Below are positions 1-11,388 of a stretch of 64,000 nt of DNA, piece by piece (position 1 is the stretch's first letter; each line of letters begins with the position of its first letter). The position numbers and the translations under genes are program-made. Below the pieces are notes generated by a model. It was not told where the DNA came from. It did no database searches and saw nothing but the letters and a program-made list of their open reading frames with translations. This DNA is from Mactra quadrangularis. Taxonomy: Eukaryota > Mollusca > Bivalvia > Venerida > Mactridae. The stretch lies in NCBI GenBank assembly GCA_025267735.1, contig CM046304.1:930001-994000 (forward strand), written 5' to 3'.

Positions 1-168
1 ATATACATTCACATTGTAAATACAACAGGCAAAAATTACCACATACTTGCAAACTTAAGTTTACACTTAAAAGTGGAATTTAAAAGCAATATTAGATACT
101 AACAACATAAACAGTGCCAGATTTCATTGTACATGATAATGTTGAAATAAAAGTCTGATACAGGTAAA

Positions 169-487
169 CAAGAAATGTAATGTGGAAACCACATTGAAGC
201 CGGATTTAAAAACTTTGACCCAAAAATTACAAAGGGAAATAATCCATAATAAAGGCAGGTAGAGTTGTGGTTACTGTCTAATTCTGTTCATCACATGGTA
301 TGTTAACATTGTATGAAGTTTCATAAAGATCTGACAATATAATATGGCAGAAATTATATGGTAAAGAAAAACTTTAATGCAATTGTTAACGACACCAGAC
401 GCCCGACGGACCGCTCTCTCCCACTCACCCTCCCGTGTTTCACCAAACTATTAGCCAAATTTTTTCATTGAAAAAAACAACGGCCAA
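169..487 (-). mobile_element. Helentron/HINE-like family A element
   Basis: First of 14 copies. On the minus strand the consensus starts TTAGCCGGATTTTTC. Near the other end AAATCCGGCT recurs inverted just inside a hairpin (ATGTGGTTTCCACAT), and 11 nt later the element ends TTTCTTGT. A 5' end matched by an inverted word internal to a 3' hairpin is the layout of Helentron-derived HINEs. The interior (GGCAGGTAGAGTTGTGG, AAGTTTCATAAAGATCTGAC) codes for nothing. Confidence 0.65.
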
Positions 488-1484
488 AAATATATCATAG
501 ATTACGCAGATTGTGGCTAGATGTATAAATTGTGGGTTTAGTGCAAAACGGACGTAACTCACTCTTTTCTTATATTGAGTTACGATCTTTTTGCACTAAA
601 CCCTCGAAATGAAGCATCAAAAATATGCATTGACATTTTTTTATACAATATTAATACAGACTTTGGTTAAACACAGTGTCAACATTATTTTGGTCATTTT
701 ACAGAGGCCAATTCCCCCAACCAAGTTTTCATGGTTATTTTGATTTAGAACAAGTTGATTTTCAGATTTATTACTCTGATATAGAGGTTGAAAACAGCTA
801 TAACCAGCTGAACTGTCTGAAGAATGTAAGTACAGTCTCAGGCAACCCTCATAAATAATAACTAGATATAAATGAAGCTTAATTCTGGGATGACCATATG
901 GTCATCTGAAAGGTTGTGAAAGTTGGTCAATTTGACCCTACAATTACTCTGATACTGAGGCTGAAAGAAGCTGTAACCAGCTAATTCACTGAAGATTTGA
1001 AGCCATGTTAATACAGTACAGATACATGGACTGATGTACCAGAGATTATGATAATATAAACATATGATAGTAAGTTACTACAATACCCAAGATAATAAAA
1101 ACATCTAATTAAAGTATCAAGTACAAAATGTATATCCCCCAGACATTATAGGCTAGTAGTAGTAGAATAAATACTGTAACTTTTATTATATATTGTGCTA
1201 TAGATTCAACTGAGGATTTTCTCATTCCTATATGGACAGTTTGATGTGAAATATCAATGATCAAACCAGAAGTTAACAAGTTAGACTCATGTAAATGAGT
1301 ATATCAGTCAATGGAAATTCATCAAGATCCCAATAAACCACATGTTTATGTGTTCATAACATTTGGCTCTAATTTATGTGAACTATGTGAATACATGATG
1401 TGTCTGTAAAACTCAATGTCAATTATTGACAATAGCAGTATGATATTATAAAGCATATTCTATTATATATCCGGGCACTGCATC

Positions 1485-1795
1485 TTGCCCTTTTTATCTC
1501 CCTCCTGGGCCTCCCCTTCTCCTGATTATCTGCTTATCCCTAATCAGAAATATTTACTTTGAAAAATCAATCCTCTGTTACACCCTGTCCCTTTTCTAAG
1601 TTTTTGAATTATTATTATATCAATGTGCCCTGTCCCTTTTTCTTAGTTCTAGAATAATCACAATGTCAATGCACCCAGCCCTTTTTTAGGTCTAGAATAA
1701 TCATAATAGCAATGTGCCCTGCCCACTTTTTTAGTTCTTAGAATAATCATTACATCTACAATAGGTCAAGGCCACTCCAGAACAATCATTATAAC
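1485..1795. repeat. Degenerate array of GCCCTGCCCTTTTT / TAGAATAATCA units
   Basis: At least four units pair a CCCTG(T/C)CC-pyrimidine block with AGTTCTAGAATAATCA, about 60 bp apart. These are the terminal words of the TAGTGATT hAT family, here repeated in tandem. Confidence 0.5.
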
Positions 1796-1879
1796 TTCCT
1801 GTTAATAAAACCATTTTCAAATACTTTAATGGATAAAATATAATAACATATCTATCTTATCTTAGCTTATCTTCAAATC

Positions 1880-1951
1880 GAGGGTTGCCCACTAGACTGT
1901 AGTAACTTGCTCTTTAACGCCATGCACTTACCACAGTCTTGCAGACAGCCC
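1880..1951. repeat. GAGGGTTGCC foldback, copy 1
   Basis: A ~72-bp hairpin: GAGGGTTGCCCACTAGACTG ... CAGTCTTGCAGACAGCCC, with GTAGTAACTTGCTCTTTAAC in the loop side. Confidence 0.6.
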
Positions 1952-2181
1952 ATGAAATGAAAGAGCTAAAGATACACTGTGTCAAACAATGCGGTTTGTG
2001 ACTGAGGGTGTTTTAATTAACAATATCAGCAAAATTAGTTAATACATATACAGTCACCATCAAACATGCCGGACAGGAGGATGAAAAAATCCTGTAAAAA
2101 ATAGAAGGTTTTCGTCTAGATCTGTTGGTTTACAGGACAGACTGTCAGTCAAAGAATTTGATCTCATTCACACAATTTTTT

Positions 2182-2315
2182 GGTTGGGTTCAATGCTGTA
2201 GCAACATATTGTATAGCTCCTATCATAGCGATCAGTCATCCTACTCAATCTTCCTGGAAAGGCTAAATCTCTGGATTCAGCTGTTAACCAGTTACTAGGC
2301 AAATACTTCCGCCAA
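2182..2315 (-). mobile_element. SINE S1, 3' fragment
   Basis: Tail and body only: the complement of TTGGGTTTAATGCC-like tail sequence followed by GGCTAAATCTCTGGATT. The tRNA head is missing. Confidence 0.6.
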
Positions 2316-2649
2316 TGAATATATTTTGGGAATATGTGTCATGGAAGATGAATGCTTGAGAACTGGGAAGGCTGACAAATTGAAAGAATGATGCATATAT
2401 TTTATTTTAGAATTTAATTCAAATGAGATAATTTCCTAATCTCATTAATCTATACACAAAATGTTTTAAAATAGAATTAACTTATTAATTGTTTATACAA
2501 TTTTAGAAACAAATCAATCTGCTAGGAGTCAGAATGTCTGTCTGGTTTACCAAGATATGTACAAGTGCAACTATGTTCCCATTAAGTCTTGTTATAAACT
2601 GCATCTGACTCTGAGTAATGCACTTGAATTCAATGTTATAAATAATGTA

Positions 2650-2935
2650 CATGGCAGACCCAGGATTTTTTTTTGGGGGGGGGGGGGGTCCAAACTTTTT
2701 CTAGGGGGGGTCCAAACTTTTGAACCACTACCACATTATACATATTTTACAGAATATTGCAACATATTAATAATAAAAATTACATAACCATTAAATCTAT
2801 GTTAAGCACCTTAAAAAAATTGCTTCATGCTACATAAAAATGACTTACAATTGAGAAATACACTGGACCGGTACATTTTGGAAATTCCAGGGGGGGGGTC
2901 TGGACCCCCCCTGACCCCTGCTAGATCCGCCTATG
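2650..2935. mobile_element. G-tract MITE, copy 1
   Basis: CATGGCAGACCCAGG and the complement of AGATCCGCCTATG form imperfect terminal repeats around long G and C runs (from 2676 and near 2891-2910). Internal words TCCAAACTTTT and AAATTGCTTCATGC are shared with the copy at 33153. The G run is a likely error spot. Confidence 0.6.
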
Positions 2936-4374
2936 ATATACATTGTGTTTATCATAATGACACATGAGTTTTTTACTTTGATGTATAAATAGTTATTTCC
3001 TGGTCCTTAAAAATAGACTTTCATGCAACAAACACTATCCTTTATAAAGTATTAAAGCTGAACAACTTTTAAGTCCCCAATCAATCTAGTTATTACTGTT
3101 ATTACTACTTCAACTCGAGGACTAAACGAAACACTATTGTTAATTCATTCGAAAATAAAAAAAGTTACATTGGTGTTTCATTCAGCCCTCCGCCTGTCAT
3201 TGGTGCATTATGTAATTGTATCAGGGCCAAAACACCATTTTTAGGGAAGGGGCCTCAGCCCTTTTTGGGGAGGAAAATAGCAGTTTTCACTCTATTGGGG
3301 AAAACCCCACTTCATTGCCAGTAAAATAGGAATAGATGTATTAAATTACAGGTGTTACAAAGTCAATTAGATATTCAATCATGTAAATTATGTCGTAAAA
3401 GAAACAACATAGACTGCATTGTGAAGAAATCTTAAATATTTTTCCCTTTCTATATCACAAATTATAGTACAACATTCCTTAGGAATTTTTATGGGATTTT
3501 ATGGGGAGTTTGGAGGATCAAACGGGGAGAAAAAGTGTTTGTTTTGTTTGGGGAAGCAGCCTGTATTCAGCTTCTGCATAGAAGAGTGTTTTGGCCCTGT
3601 GTATGCTGATTTAAATAAGGGATATTTGACCAATTATCCTTCTACATGAATTCAGGTATCAATACTGTAGCAAGTATCTATATCAGCAGGGTTTATGTAT
3701 GAGTCATCACAAGTATTTAAATCAGCAGGGTTTATGTATGAGTCATTGACAGTTTTATCAAATCAAACAATACAAATGTAGCAAAACATATTTTCAAAGA
3801 TATTATTTTTTGTCACAGTAGTCAACTTTAAATTCTATTTAGGTCAAAGATTTAATTTTAAAAGCTATCACAGCTTTTATTCGACCACAAACTTTACTAC
3901 ATGTGAAGTTCATGAAAATATATACCAGTATCTGTTAAAACCACTTTGTGGTGGAGATTCCCAGTATTAGCGTATAGGACCTGTAGTCTATTTAAGTAGA
4001 AATGGTTAGAACAGGCCTAGTATGGACGTTGTCTAGTAATAGGGTCTGGGTTAACCACCATAGATATTTCCCGGTAAATCAAATTCGCCGAAAAGATAGA
4101 AATAAATCATTTTCTCTATCTACTCACAGAATTTCTCAGGAGCATCAATTTAACCCTTTAACGTTTTTAGATGCAAAAAAGACGCGATCGTGTTATTTGA
4201 TTTTAGACTTATTTTGAAACTCAAAATCACATTTTCCATTCTTAATGCTTTAAAGTCCCCTGTTTAGTCCATTAGTATGTTTTATTCTATTTAAAAGATT
4301 TCAAATTACTTTTTATGTGATGGGTCATGATAGCACTAGTTCTCCCTTTACAAAAACTTAATCCAGTTAAAGGT

Positions 4375-4610
4375 CAGTGCTTTTTCCCCTTTTCCCTTAA
4401 TTTTCCCCTGGTATATGAGTGGGCATTTTAAGGTCCTTTCCACTCCTGAAATTTCATAGCATTTATGCAGTTTCTCTGTAATTTGAAGTTTGTGATTCAT
4501 TTTTCTTTCCCATATCAATAGCCATAAAATTTATCAAATATTCTGTATACAAATTAAGGCCCCAAGCCTCTTCCCCAAATACTGGAAAAATGGCCAAGGT
4601 TAATAAAACC
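4375..4610. repeat. Worn repeat shared with 7240 and 58812
   Basis: Contains GTGCTTTTTCCCCTTTT, ATTTCATAGCATTTATGC and GGCCCCAAGCCTCTTCCCC, in the order seen in the other two copies. Confidence 0.4.
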
Positions 4611-4781
4611 ACCTAGAGTCACTACAAAAGTTTTTGAAAATACAGAAACCAAATATCAAAATACTGAAAGAGACAGATTTTATATAAATAACATAAACAT
4701 TGAGTAATTTATTCACAAAATACTGAAATCAGTAAACTTTCTCCTATGCACAACTAATTAGATAAGAAATAGAACACAAAC

Positions 4782-7700
4782 CTGTTGGACAATGGTCAAC
4801 GTTTCTCCTTCGTTAAAACTTAATTCTCCATTTTCAGTATCCCCTTCAAATGTGTACAAAGCTTGTGCCTGAAATATAAAATATCTTAAACTAGATCATT
4901 CAAAATATCTACAGATTTATACACAAAACACAATCTTTCTTAACAACCATCTCCTAATTCAATTCTTATTCCGTACTTGAATTTATCTTGTTTTTTTTGT
5001 TTTATTGGTGTTGCTTTTCAAGCTGAATAAGGTAAGTTTGTACTGGAAACAAAGTTATTTTACATATAATTGCTTTAAGCCGCCCAGCTAGCTCAGTTGG
5101 TAGCACGCAAGTCTGCTGATCGAGGGGTTGTGGGTTCGATTCCCGGGCGGAGCATACTTTCGTGGAGCTTGGTCATGAAATTATTTCTACTACCATTCTT
5201 CCTCCTACCAATGATATTTAATTATGAAGGGCAGTAGTCAGTCATTGACGAAAGTATGCGCTCAGTAGTTGGTTAACAGCTAAATCCAGAGATTTAACCA
5301 TTCCAGGAACAGTGAGTAGGTGGGCTGACCGCCTTGATATAACCTATAATGTGTTGCTACGGCATTAAACCCAACAAACAAACAAACAATTATCAATGTA
5401 AAAGAGTGAAAATTGAATTCAAGACAAAAAAATTCTTACAATGAAATTCTGAGGCATCGTAGTTAATTCACACATCTAGGATTAATCCATTTATCCAAGT
5501 TTTAAAAAATCATATGAGAAGTAGAAAGACAAGTGATAGCGGGAAAGTAACTTCCTGATGCACAATATACTCGACTTAAATTTAGACACAAAGTAAGTAA
5601 CCAACAAACAATGACTTTATAGGAAATAAATTCCTATCACAAAATGAAATAGTGAGTATTATGTTTAAAGGACTCAATGCACACAAAGTTAAATTTCAAT
5701 CACAAAATGAAATAGTGGTTATAATGTTCGAAGGACTCATACACACAAAGTTAAATTCCAATCACAAAAATGAAATAGTGAGTAATATGAGTATAATGTT
5801 CGAGAGACTCAATGCACACAAAGTTAAATTTAAATCAAAAAATAAAAAGTGAGTATAATGTTGGAGAGACTCAATGTGCACAACAATAAATTCCTATCAC
5901 AAAATGAAATAGTGATTTAATCACTATAATGTTTTTGAAAGACTCAATGCATACTAAGATAAATTCCAATCAAAAAATGAAATGGTGAGTTTAATGTTCG
6001 AGAGACTCAATGCACACAAAGTTAAATTCCAATCACAAAAATGAAATAGTGACTTTAATGTTCGAGAGACTCAATGCACACAAAGTTAAATTCCAATCAC
6101 AAAAATGAAATAGTGACTTTACTGTTCGAGAGACTCAATGCACACAAAGATAAATTCCAATCAAAAAATGAAATGGTGAGTTTAATGTTCGAGAGACTCA
6201 ATGCACACAAAAGTAAATTCCAATCACAAAAATGAAATAGTGACTTTAATGTTCGAGAGACTCAATGCACACAAAGTTAAATTCCAATCACAAAAATAAA
6301 ATAGTGACTTTAATGTTCGAGAGACTCAATGCACACAAAGTTAAATTCCAATCACAAAAATGAAATAGTGACTTTAATGTTCGAGAGACTCAATGCACAC
6401 AAAGTTAAATTCCAATCAAAAATTGAAATAGTGAGTTTAATGTTCGAGAGACTCAATGCACACAAAGTTAAATTCCAATCACAAAAATGAAATAGTGAGT
6501 AATATGAGTATAATGTTCGAGAGACTCAATGCACACAAAGTTAAATTCCAATCACAAAAATGAAATAGTGAGTAATATGAGTTTAATGTTCGAGAGACTC
6601 GATGCACACAAAGTTAAATTCCAATTACAAAATAAAATAATGAGTAATATCAGTATACTGTTTGAGAGACTCAATGCACACTATATTAAATAACTTATAT
6701 GAACCTAGCATATTTTACCGTCACCTTAGCTGACTAAGATGACAGCCTGTAACGTATCATTGATTGATTATGAAGATCTGTCTAAATTACCCTTACCTCA
6801 ACGATATAACAAATCAAACCAACTGTTATGAAAATGCATGAACATGCAAATCACATAGTTGTGACTTGTGAGGTAGTCTCAGTCATCGAATTTAGCTAGC
6901 TGACCGAGTCCACTGAAATCGCCATTGACCCAGAGACTTTTTACAACTGTCACTGTTTCATATTCAATAAAAAAATTGTTATTTTTTGTCATATTGGTTA
7001 TATTAAATGTAAGGATATTTTATGCCAATTCATTAAAATGAACTGCATATTTTCACACATCACTAATATTTTCAATCCAGTAAACTTTCATTAGGTCCAG
7101 TAAAAAATTTAATTTGCCAAACTGAATGTCCAGTGTCGATAATGTTTGTTGTGTATTAAAAGAAAATTTGAAGGCTGGATAGGACGCTTGATTAGTTCAA
7201 TTGGAATAGCATCAAACTTCATGGCTTCTTTTTCCTTATATAACAGGGGCCGTTTACAGGGGCCTTCCCCTTCTAAAATTCTATTTAAATCATGCACTTT
7301 TCCCCAAATTTGGAGGTTATCTTTGATGTTTCATTCCCCTACAAATGAAATTGCTTTAAAATTTCCACCATTGTTCTATATAAAATAAGGCCTCAGGCCC
7401 CTTCCCCACTAACTGAAAAATGCCCTGAACTTGTACAACTAGGGTTAAATGGTTGCATCTAGATTGCTGAATAGTTTTCTAAACTTTAAAATTATCTAGT
7501 TATATAAATGCCATCCATCTACTGCATACTGACCTAACTCATGTGTATCAATCATTTAATGCTAGGGGTTGCACATAAAGAGTAGAAGGAGGAAGAAAGA
7601 AAATAGAGAAATATGTACAGTGCTGATTAAAAACCAATCTATGTAAACAGATATCCTATAGAGCATTGCCATATATAGGACCTCTTATGGGTTGAACGCA

Positions 7701-8857
7701 ACAAAGGGCAGGGAGGCAGAAAAAAAGAGACAATGGTCCTAAGAGCCTAAGAGCCGAGGCAGGGGTAAAAAAAGGTTAATGTTTACTATTTCTGCAAATG
7801 CAGGAGCAATTAAGGACTAAGAACATCATATTATTTTGATTTTGCTTTGAATCACAAAGGGGGGGGGTGTAGATTGTATTAATTTGTAACAGCACTTTAG
7901 TCTTAACTGTTTACCCAATAACAATAGTAATTAAAATTTATTATCTCCATCAGACATTCCGAAAAGTGTTTTGACATTACTGGACATTTGGATTCATTGG
8001 ACTGAATCAGGAAGGAAACTGGATCGGAAGAAATCATCAAAATGTCAATTTAGGTCATCATTGTTTTCTGGTTGCTAATCACTCAATACTAATCAGTCAT
8101 TATTATAACTTTTAACTAGAGACAAACATCAGCATTAGTTCAATAAATACTAATAAATAAGATAAAAGGGCCGATAGTTGTCCCCATTTTAAATTTAAAA
8201 AATGAAATTTAACTGTACATTCGGACTGGCTACGACAGACTTTTTCCCTGGACCCACTGAAATTTCACAGGTCAGGTCTGTCAGACCGGCACTTTTCGGA
8301 ATGTCTGATCTCCATCCACTTTGTGGGAAAAGCAAGTAACTTATAACCAAGATGTTCTGATTAAAATCCAACATTAATGTCGCATCAAATTTAATTCAAA
8401 TTAAGAGAAACAAAAAACCAAATGAGTACAGTTCATACCAGTTGATAAAATTGCCACATTTGCTAATATTTACTTTAGTCAACAAACAAAACTAATGACA
8501 GTTATAGAATCATCTAAAAGAACAGATAACTTGCAGAGACAAAATTAACATCATCAATATAACAACTCATGAGTTAATTCCATAGAAAATGTGAAAACTT
8601 GATTAAATAACAGTTCAATTAAATAGCAATTATATGAATCATGAGTTACCCCACCCACTGTCTTGCGAAATATGGGGGCGTAAATATCACTGTGTAAACC
8701 AGTTTTAGCGTCCACCATGGACTTAAATTGTTACTTTTATTTAATATTAGGTGAAAATAAGTAATTGAAAGCCAACATCAAAGTTATTTTGAAAGCATAA
8801 ACAATTTAAATGTGAAAGTAAAAGTTTGACAAGTTTACTAACCTGAACTTCCGCCAT
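4782..8857 (-). CDS. SNX9/18/33-like sorting nexin, first two coding exons (partial)
   Basis: Two exons are visible. Exon 1 is 8857-8843 and encodes MAEVQ, with donor CAG|GTTAGT. Exon 2 is 4868-4782 (29 codons, phase 0), with acceptor TTTCAG| and donor CAG|GTTTGT. Joined, they read as the start of an SH3 domain: an ALYTFEGD strand followed by GELSFNEGETLTIV, the ALYDF and ELSF-x-EGE signature. The layout, with a very short first exon followed by an N-terminal SH3 half, matches the SNX9/SNX18/SNX33 sorting nexins, which couple an SH3 domain to PX and BAR domains and act in endocytic membrane remodelling. That subfamily call is inference from 34 residues; another protein with an N-terminal SH3 is possible. 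The rest of the SH3 (WWxG and the terminal YV) was not found before position 1, so the gene must continue to the left. Intron 1 (3.97 kb) holds a minisatellite, a SINE and a hAT MITE. The ATGGCGGAAG start context resembles a TISU element. Confidence 0.6.
5079..5392 (+). mobile_element. tRNA-derived SINE, family S1, full length
   Basis: The tRNA-like head has an A box (TAGCTCAGTTGGTAG) and a B box (GGGTTCGATTC). A body of about 230 bp follows and ends in TTAAACCCAACAAACAAACA. Eleven copies or fragments of this family are seen in the window, so this is a retroposon and not a functional tRNA gene. It lies in SNX-like intron 1. Confidence 0.85.
5625..6690. repeat. Minisatellite, about 17 units of 63-74 bp, in SNX-like intron 1
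   Basis: A unit with the core GAGAGACTCAATGCACAC, then AAAGTTAAATTCCAATCA, then an A-rich GAAATAGTGA end recurs head to tail. In the centre (6061-6500) successive units start 63-64 bp apart and are nearly identical. Outer units diverge, and some are lengthened to about 73 bp by a GTAATATGA insert. Higher similarity in the middle than at the edges is typical of arrays that grow by unequal exchange. No coding role is supported. Confidence 0.9.
7240..7430. repeat. GGGGCCTTCCCC repeat, SNX-like intron 1
   Basis: ACAGGGGCCTTCCCCTTCTA, ATGCACTTTTCCCCAAATTT, GGCCCCTTCCCCACTAACTG. The copy at 58812-59020 has the same three words. Confidence 0.5.
7951..8307. mobile_element. hAT MITE with perfect 18-bp TIRs and 8-bp target duplication
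   Basis: The ends are exact inverted repeats, CAGACATTCCGAAAAGTG and its complement. ATCTCCAT flanks both sides (7943-7950 and 8308-8315). The 357-bp interior has no ORF. CAG...CTG termini with an 8-bp duplication define a hAT element; the perfect ends suggest a fairly recent insertion. In SNX-like intron 1. Confidence 0.85.
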
Positions 8858-9945
8858 TTTGTTGTCAGCTGATTTGAAAAGCGCCACCTTTAGGATCATT
8901 ATTTGTAAACAAAACCACGTGTTTAGAGCTGTCAGACTGTTATTTTTATCAATGACTTTCTTTTTGTGCAGTGTTTATTCTTATTATGAGTTTGTTTATT
9001 GACTTAGAGCTAAGTAAATTGTTATTAGTTCTAAATTCATTAAGTATTTAGGGGTACAGTTTAAAAGTGAACAAATTGAATAAACAATAATTGTAACTAT
9101 GTGAATCCTAGGTTACATTTTATGAATGAATATTGTTCATTTGTACACAGACATAGCTACCTAGCTACATGTGTATCTGATTTGTAATACCTGTAACAAA
9201 TTGCACGAGAGTTTAATTCAAATATGCTTTTTATGCATCAATTTCATACTATAATGGACAATTTTCATACCAATGAAAGGCCATGGATAAGTTTTTTAAA
9301 CTTGTGAAAGTGATGCTTTATAGAATCAGTGAACTCTGTTAAAGTAGCCATAGGTCAATGCATCTTCTATGACTGCTTTAAGACTTACCAGACAAATTTT
9401 AAAGTGATTTTTACAGCTGTGTTTGGAAAGTTAAATTGTTACACTATTTCTTTAATGTTTAATACATCACACTAGCTAAGAAGTGCTAAATCCAATGAAA
9501 ATATTTCACTTTCATTTAAAATTCAATTTCCATTCAGAGAGGCAATTAATAAAAATATGCCAAATGAATAGTCTGCATTTTGTGCTTTGATTTCCATCTA
9601 AACCACTCACAACCACATTTACTAAGTGTTATATGAACTAAATTTAAATTCAAGCTACTTGTGAACAACGCAACATAAACTAGACAATGCGCTTCACATC
9701 ACTCTGTTCAAGGAATATCAATGCAGTTACTTGCCAGTTTTCTCAGTCAATATTCCAGTCTACAGTGACCTAATGTTTCCACGGAGCTGACAACGTTGCT
9801 ACATGTGACAGGAACTACTACACTTACCACTAAAATAACCAATACTTCTTTCCAAATATTCAATCTAACACACAAAGCTCATACACAAGTTACCAGACTC
9901 ATCAGCGATTGTTAATTGTGCTTGCTGGTCAGTTCTGAACTTCTG

Positions 9946-10142
9946 GGGCCCATATTATCAAGCCTCTTACTGCCGATTTTAGTCGTAAATCCTTCTATAT
10001 TGTATTGTTAAAAAATCATAAGATTTTTTATAATATTTTGTCCTGGGCAGCGTATCATCAAAAATCTTACGATAATTAAGCTATACATTATAGAAGGATT
10101 TAAGACTAAAATTGGTTGTAAGACTTTTGATAATATAGGGCA
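9946..10142. repeat. Two GGGCAGCATATTATC MITEs fused tail to tail
   Basis: The 100-bp unit (ends GGGC(A/C)NCATATTATCA, internal AATCTTACGATAATT and GACTAAAATTGGT) occurs twice in opposite orientation, which makes a near-palindrome of about 197 bp. It lies between the SNX-like gene and PINX1. Confidence 0.65.
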
Positions 10143-11218
10143 CTGCTGACAAACATTTGACAAAAATTTTGTTCAAGTTAAACATTCTGGTTCTTTACCA
10201 AGTTCATCATTTGGTTCTTCCAATACATTTACTTTGCTAAGCTTCACAAGTAAAACTTAAGACAGCAGCTTTGTTTACTAAGATCTACGTAGACTTGTGC
10301 TTGTTGCAGATGGCAATCATTACTTCTAACACATTAGTACATGTACTGGACTACGGATGAGCAACATTTTAACTCAAACTTTAGTGCTCTTATGAAAGAT
10401 GGTAAAAAAAACTTTTCACAATGGCAGCCGAAATTATGTGGTCAATGTAAACAGTTGGCAATTTGTTCATAGTTACAACAAATAAGTAATCAATGCTTTA
10501 AAATTTAGTGCAAGAAATAATTGAACAAAGTGAACAAAGAAAAACAAAACTGACAGGATCAGATTTCATCAATAGCTATTTTTATTTTATTCAGTAAATC
10601 AACTGCTATCGAACAACATACAGTAACAAATACCTTGAATATTAACATTTTCAAATATACAAGATTTTAAACATTTTATAAATATCATCATTTGAATAAA
10701 ATAAAAATCTTATTATCTTATATGAATACTAAATGATAGACATACTCCAAGTTTAACATTCTACCATAAAAATACATGTAAGGTAGAACTCTCCTAATGC
10801 CAGTCGGCTAGAAATAAAGCCATGATATTAACACAAAAATGTTGTTTTGTTCATTACTCCATGTAGGATGCATGAAACAAATACACCAAGTTTAAGACAC
10901 AGATTATTTCATACACAATTCAATTAACAATCACAGACATCCCCTTTAATTTTCTCAAGCCTGATTTATTATATTAAATAGTTACAGGTAAAATTATCAA
11001 CTAGCCAGCATATTGAGGGGTGAACAAAACACCATTGTAACTCCCTTTATTTTCAAATGGAGTTAAAATAGTGTTTAATACGATGTATGCAATAAGAAGT
11101 TTTCATTAGCCCAAAATCTATTTTTACTAGTCCAGAGCCTCAAGCTAGCAGGTTAAGATCATTTCTGTATTCATAGTAAACCAGCAACGTGTTCAGAAAT
11201 GACTGTTAGCAAACGTTA

Positions 11219-11305
11219 CGGGACAACTCAACTCGAAGACAACTCAACCTGTTAGTAGGAGATTGAGTTGTCTTGGGTTGAGTTGTCTTTGGGTTGAGTT
11301 GTCCC
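11219..11305 (-). promoter_or_regulatory. Strong hairpin in the presumed PINX1 3' UTR
   Basis: Starting 83 nt after the PINX1 stop, the 11-nt word GTTGAGTTGTC and its complement recur. The left arm (11219-11249) pairs with the right arm (11275-11305) over about 30 bp with two mismatches, and one extra copy of the word lies in the loop. The transcript would fold into a long stem. Role unknown; it may be a relic of a foldback element. Confidence 0.5.
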
Positions 11306-11388
11306 AACCCTAAATTTACGGAACATTTTGGAATGTTCATGGTAATTGAACAGGCTACATGCTACACAGTAGATATGATAGCAGTACT

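Larger units (their letters stand above)
1..4781. other. No gene recognised: intronic or intergenic, repeat-bearing
   Basis: If the SNX-like gene runs on to the left, this is probably its intron 2. It holds family A, degenerate hAT-type words, a GAGGGTTGCC foldback, a SINE fragment and a G-tract MITE. 3215-3600 has a worn GGGG/CCCC-rich repeat, bounded by GGGCCAAAACAC and GTGTTTTGGCCC. The remaining bases show no splice-bounded open frame that I can support. Confidence 0.5.
8858..11388. other. Intergenic: SNX-like promoter side and PINX1 3' UTR
   Basis: Contains the MITE pair (9946-10142) and the 3'-UTR hairpin (11219-11305). Minus-strand AATAAA words that could end PINX1 lie near 11045, 10965 and 10573. 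Nothing else is recognised. Confidence 0.5.

Noticed and set aside
676..858. Possible coding exon near the left edge
   Set aside because: Opens on GTG, has no convincing acceptor/donor pair and no family resemblance.
5079..5152. Functional tRNA genes at SINE heads (5079, 18800-18878, 38706, 61415)
   Set aside because: Each is, or matches, the head of a SINE with a shared body and A-rich tail, and pairing in the acceptor and anticodon arms is imperfect.
5625..6690. CRISPR-like array
   Set aside because: Units are contiguous with no distinct spacers, and the context is a eukaryotic intron.
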